Source of the DNA: Tetrahymena elliotti 4EA
Lineage: Eukaryota; Ciliophora; Oligohymenophorea; Hymenostomatida; Tetrahymenidae
Direction of reading: 5' to 3'
Assembly: GCA_000231825.2 (NCBI GenBank)
Contig: JH720336.1
Location: forward strand, 519,116 to 583,115
Length of the DNA: 64,000 nt
A program made the position numbers and the translations under genes. The notes under the pieces were generated by a model. It saw only the letters and a program-made list of their open reading frames with translations. It ran no database searches and was not told the DNA's origin. Shown one piece after another: positions 59,423 through 64,000 of the stretch. The first letter of the stretch is position 1; every line of letters starts with the position of its first letter.

Positions 59423-60164
59423 AATAATCATCAACAATAACTTAATTTATGATTTTATTCAACAACTAAACCAGTTAGCTAGCTAACTAACTATCTACCT
59501 ATTTTAAGTTTTTCAATAGATCTTTAAATTCATTAGATTTTGTTTAAAAATAACTTGAAAATACTACAAAAAATAATTACAACAACAAAAATATTATTTT
59601 TATGCGTTTGTTTTTGAATGATTTAAAAATAGCTATTTATATGCTTTTTTGCATAACATTGCAAATAAACAAAAAATATGCCTAGTTATTATAGTTCCTT
59701 ATATTTAGCCACAAAATTCATTTTATAATGTAATTTATTACCAAAAAACGAAAAAAATATTTTGCATCTTGAGTATTTTCATACCAATTGAAATAAAGAT
59801 AAAAAAAATGTTTATGGTTACTTCTTACTATTCTTCTCTTAATGCTTAAAACTCCTTAAATATTATTTTTGAAATAAATACAATATGGTCAAATTGTAAC
59901 CTAAATAGCTTTATTATCAAGCAATCTTTTAGCCTATAAAATCATTTAAAATTTAAGTTGAATTAGGTTGGTCTGAAAATATGATAGAAATTTTATTGAT
60001 GCATATTACAAAAATTAATTAAATGTTTTATTTGTTATGAATAAGATGAATTATATTCAATACAGAGTAAAATCAGATAAATAAATAACATATAATTTTT
60101 TGAATAAATATTAATTATAAATTAAAGAGTAAAAAAGTCAATATTTTTCATTCATTGATTAATT
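59423..60164. other. AT-rich spacer
   Basis: 742 bases between copies 3 and 4, without coding composition. Confidence 0.5.
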
Positions 60165-60653
60165 ATGAAATCCAATATTATTGTTATTTTAGTCTTTGCT
60201 TCAAAGATTTTTTTTATTTTTGCTGAACCTGGAAGCACTAGCGTAACTTGCTTTACAGATAGCGTTTGCACTGACGTTTCTTGTGGAAGGTCAGGCTCTA
60301 AAGATAATTGGAAAAGCACAGGAACAGATACTAAATGTGTAATTGCAGATTGCTCTTTACTTAATTAGGGTAATTAAATTAGTACTAATGCCTGTACTTC
60401 ATGTTTTAAAAATCAAACTCCTGCAAATTTATATGCTAATAATGCTGGAATACAATGCGTTGCTACCAATTGCTAATTTTTAACATTTAACAGAAAAATG
60501 ACAGATGATGACTGTGCAGTATGTGTTGGCGAAGGTTCTTTAGTTAATACTGATTAATCTACTTGCACTTCTAGTACTTTAACTAATTCCCTAAAGTTAA
60601 ATTACAGCCACTACTTATTAGCAATGCTAGCAATTTCTGCTTTAATAAGCTGA
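60165..60653 (+). CDS. Cys-rich GPI-anchored surface protein, copy 4
   Basis: 163 codons. Signal peptide (MKSNIIVILVFASKIFFIFA), two-module Cys-rich ectodomain and hydrophobic C-terminus (YLLAMLAISALIS). It keeps VSCGRSGSKDNW, CVIADCSLL, ACTSC, QCVATNC and KMTDDDCAVCVGEGSLVN. The N-terminal half (VCTD, DC pair, CVIADC) is closest to copy 3, so copies 3 and 4 probably derive from a later duplication and copy 3 then lost the second module. The C-terminal half is found only by reading TAG/TAA as Gln. Confidence 0.8.
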
Positions 60654-61792
60654 TTAATTTATTTATTTTCCTAAAAGAATTTGTTGTTTGTTTTTATGAT
60701 TTCAATTACATTTCATTTTAAGGTATTCTTGTATTCTAATTAAAATATTTGAAGCATTTTAAGAAATGATCTAACAATAAATAAAACTCTTTATAATCAA
60801 TATATTTATGATAAACTTCTCTTTAAATTTTACTTTGCAAATAATTTTATTTTAAACATCTTAAAATGAAATGATAAAAAAAAAATAAATATACTTCTTT
60901 ATGATAATGAAACTATTTAAAACACTTTAAGAAATCACCTAATTATTAATATAACTTTTATAAACAATTAAAAGAAGAAAATTAGTTCTACAAACCAAGT
61001 TGAAATATTCAAAATAAAAAAATATTGTTGTCATTGTAACTTTCATCTTCTTCTTCTTCAATTTTTTAATATTTATTTTTCAATCTCTAATAAATTACTA
61101 TTAAAACTAAAGGTTTTATTGTTATAATAAGAAAGAATTATCATAGCTTGTATTCAAGGTTCTAAAAATCTCACAAAACCTACAGATACAGAGTTTTGAA
61201 ATCTCCGAACAATCTTAAAACTTAATGGCTACACTTTAATTGATAAGAAATTTGTTAACTAAGGTATAATAATAAAATAAAATAATGTATCAGATTGTTA
61301 TTTTTGTTGTTAAATACTATAAAATTATGGTAGGTCTATGGATCAAAACCCAGCTTTTTAAATTATTAACTTTATCAAGATTGATTTTATGTGTTTTTTT
61401 AATTACCAAGTTATTAAAATAATCACTTAAAGCATTAAAAATTTAGAAAATATTTGCAGAGAATTAAATAATAATTAAACTAATATAAAAAGGGATCAAA
61501 ATTTAAAAATGTTGAGAACATATCATCATATAAAGGTGATTCAAAATATTATTTGAAACTGAAGTAAAAGTTTTAATTCTGAATAATAATAAAAATACAT
61601 ATAAATCAATTAAAATTTTATTAAAATTGTAAATGATAATAATTAAAAGAAAATTTTGTTTTTGTATTTAAATAAGAAAATTTGCTGATAATTTTATTAT
61701 TAGTTAGAATTAGACTGATTTTCTTGGAAGTTGTTGTTGTTGATTAGTTAAGTGGAAGTGGAAAATGTTTTTAATTTTGTTTATGATATGAG
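60654..61792. other. Spacer containing a coding-like stretch of undecided strand
   Basis: From about 61000 to 61560 both strands are open and both look partly coding. Plus reads FKVLKISQNLQIQSFEISEQ and SQNLMATLQLIRNLLTK after a hydrophobic segment; minus reads NLVIKKTHKINLDKVNNLKS and WVLIHRPTIILQYL. Neither has a clear start, stop and splice set. It may be a decayed gene. 60750-60960 holds two diverged copies of a roughly 165-base unit. The part next to 61792 (61700-61792) is discussed with the following gene. Confidence 0.4.
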
Positions 61793-64000
61793 TCAATTAG
61801 TTGGATTGATATTGATAACACTGTCATCACAATTGGTAAATAAGATAATTTGGTTTTTTGTTTGATTTTGAGTGCTGCTAGCTTCAATTTTGTAATAGGG
61901 AATATTTTGTGTGTCTTAATTGTTAAGTTAATAGCTTTATTTCGTTTTGTTAATATTTTTATTGATTTAAAATTAAATTTGACTACTTTCGATGTAATTG
62001 CTTGCTTATTATTATATCTGATTCTCTTCATCTTACTATTTATTTCTTGTTAAATAATGACAGTTTATTTGTTTGTTTTAGAAAATTTAATTTTTTTATG
62101 ATTTTAAGAAAGTATTTTATTATTTAGAGCTGTTAAATTATCTTGGCTGAGTATTTTAATCAGGACAATCATTCTAATTTTAAGTCTGAAGAGGTTCTTC
62201 TGTCTATTATATTATATTCTTTTGAAGTTCCTTATGGTCTTAAATAAATTCTTGTCCTAAAGAGCTAGTTTTATGACTGTGGAATTTTATTGATGGTTTA
62301 TGAACAGCTTATATTTAAGTATAAGATTAACAAAGCTTATTATCTCCTCCATCTTCATTATTTTTTTATTTTATAAACTAAACATGCTTTACTTCTTAAT
62401 CTTACTTTTTTTGCTATAATGCAGGGTTTTCTTCTTAGCAAAATGTGTGGCAATTTTGAAGATCAGTTTCATTTTTACAAATTTATTTTACTTTATCAAA
62501 AACATTTGAATCTATTGCAGTACTAGGTTACCAGTAGTAATTATATATTTTATCTGATCTAATTTAACTTGTTTTAAGATTTTATAGTTCAAATACTGTT
62601 TGGTCAGATAAAACAGGAATGAATTTGATGATTCTAACAATTCTAAAAATAAGTACTAAAGTATAGAGATAAGATAAAGCACATATCACCAAATTAAGCT
62701 CAAAATGAAAATCTTCAACAGAAATGAGAGATGAAATATTAATTATTTATTATTTATCAGAAAATAAGTCCATTTCAAAAGTTAGATAAGTTGAGATAAT
62801 TGTATTTTCTATTACTCTCCAAACATATCCCAAGTGTTTAAATTTTATTTTAAAAATGTGAAGATTAATTAGCTCAGGTAAAGAAGGAGTTTTAATATAT
62901 TTAAATTCCTTTAAGACTACTGGTGGTTTTAAAAAAATTATTCTGAAACTCTCTTTGATCATAAATCTTGCACCAAATGCATACAAATAATCTCTCTACT
63001 TCAACATGATGGTTACACTAATAAAAATTAATATTATAACTACAATGAATTCCTTTATTAAACAAAAAAAAGAGTTAAAATATTATAATATTAATGATAA
63101 ATTTACATTGAAAATCAGGCAATTAGCAATATTGCTATTATCGAAAAAGAAATTAACTTTTGTCATAGCACCTATATAGAAAATTTGTATGATTCGTATT
63201 TACTCTCCTATTGCTTAGTACTAACAATATAATATAAAATAATAGACCAATAAAAGAATTAAATCTTTTAAATAGATGGCTCTTTGATTATAGCCAAATA
63301 TATAAGCAAAAAGACACATTTATATCACACTAAGACAGCTTATAAAGTTCATTTTTTCTTAAATTATATATGGAAGCCTAGACTGTTATGAGTGTTATTT
63401 CTTTTAGCATAATATTAAATAGATAGAATCTAGATCTAATAAAGTTAAAATAATTATACAGTTCTTAGTAAATCTATTATTAGCTTTAAAGTGGGAATTG
63501 TAGTTGCATAGGATAGCAGTGACCATAATTATGTTATAGCCAAGTTAAATAAAAACAAGAATATGCCATAATATATATTCAAGCGCCAGCTAATTCTCAT
63601 TCATTAACTACTATGATAAATAGAGCTCTAAAATTCTTTTAGCGATCTGAAGAAAAGATAATATTATTTGGTTTTAATATATGCAAGTACTCTTCATTTA
63701 TGGTTCTTAGGCGAAATTACTCATTTTATCACCTTCTATTTAACTTTCATCCACTTTCATCTTTTGTTTATATTTGCCAAGAGTATGCCTTTTTTAGAAA
63801 ATAGATCTAAATTTTTAGCTTAATCTTAGCGATTAATTGATTCTATCGATTTGTGGATGCTGATTAATAATATTCAGAATTATTAAATTTTGTTAATTAA
63901 CCTCCTCACTTAATCACTTAAGAGTTAAAGCATCAATCAAACTCAACTGAAAATAACTCATGTGTATCATAATAATATAAAAATTCCACCACAAAAATAA
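61793..64000 (-). CDS. Polytopic membrane protein with Gln/Asn-rich cytosolic tail (5' partial)
   Basis: A frame of about 711 codons enters the window from beyond 64000 and ends at TGA 61793-61795. One intron of 75 nt (63843-63917, GTGATTAAG...CGATAG) removes an in-frame TGA. I count about seven hydrophobic segments, including ALEYILWHILVFIQLGYNII, NCIIILTLLDLDSIYLILC, ISCLSVIQMCLFAYIFGY, DLILLLVYYFILYC, a paired CLIFNVNLSLILQYF and EFIVVIILIFISVTIML, and LVICALSYLYTLVLIF. The last 230 residues are soluble, rich in Gln, Asn, Lys and Ser. A plus-strand frame across 62145-62629 resembles a protease motif but is only the mirror of this gene. Long membrane proteins with C-terminal helix bundles are common in Tetrahymena; no family is recognised because the N-terminus is outside the window. 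Confidence 0.7.

Noticed and set aside
61850..62053. Hydrophobic plus-strand frame of 67 codons
   Set aside because: Mirror of the Gln/Asn-rich tail of the minus-strand membrane protein; composition is explained by T-rich antisense.
62145..62629. Plus-strand frame with QFYDCGILLMVYEQL, resembling the catalytic Asp-Cys-Gly motif of Ulp1/SENP proteases
   Set aside because: The opposite strand carries a long, well-composed frame of the membrane-protein tail through the same bases, closing exactly from 63007 (and beyond) to 61793. The plus frame has no start, no catalytic His region and is T-rich, so the motif is a mirror effect.
1..64000. tRNA, rRNA, CRISPR arrays and bacterial-type operons
   Set aside because: No T-loop-like GTTCGA with matching stems, no conserved rRNA blocks and no repeat-spacer pattern found; the genome is a ciliate one, so operons are not expected.

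Overview
This is a very AT-rich window of ciliate nuclear DNA, most likely macronuclear DNA of Tetrahymena (T. thermophila or a close relative). The main evidence is the genetic code: every convincing reading frame is full of in-frame TAA and TAG where glutamine fits, and ends only at TGA. Genes are split by small AT-rich GT...AG introns, mostly 50-80 nt and a few only 32-35 nt. They are separated by AT-rich spacers, and there are two assembly gaps (100 and 300 N). A standard-code ORF search therefore sees only fragments. The models here were rebuilt by hand with TAA/TAG as Gln, and most were checked by exon lengths that close in frame.

Left part (1-15.5 kb): a coiled-coil gene cut by the window edge (minus), a small polytopic membrane protein (2.6-3.5 kb, plus), a beta-propeller-like protein (5.3-7.1 kb, minus) and a short, codon-optimised guanylate-kinase-like protein that appears to have lost its GMP-binding part (9.65-10.1 kb, plus). 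A 5.4 kb AT-rich spacer follows. 15.5-28.4 kb is a run of minus-strand genes: a large Gln/Asn-rich protein, a small coiled-coil exon, two Ser/Asn/Gln-rich unknowns, and an LRAT-domain protein with all three catalytic residues visible. 28.4-34.3 kb is mostly diverged repeats, one small secreted or membrane Cys-rich gene and two decayed gene copies.

Middle part (34.3-54.7 kb) is the densest: a DZIP1-like C2H2 zinc-finger protein (cilium transition-zone family) with a very long disordered tail, an eight-exon MORN-repeat protein, an RNI/LRR protein (minus) inside duplicated flanks, a small coiled-coil protein, a large unknown protein interrupted by the 300-N gap, and an unknown protein with glycine-rich membrane helices near its C-terminus.

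Right part (56-64 kb): four tandem paralogues of short Cys-rich, signal-peptide- and GPI-tail-bearing surface proteins that resemble ciliate surface (immobilisation-antigen-like) proteins, then a coding-like stretch whose strand cannot be settled, and a large polytopic membrane protein on the minus strand running off the window end. I see no tRNA, rRNA, CRISPR array or intact transposon. The DZIP1-like and MORN genes, and possibly other coiled-coil genes, suggest cilium or cortex functions, but there is no operon-like logic in this genome and neighbours need not act together.
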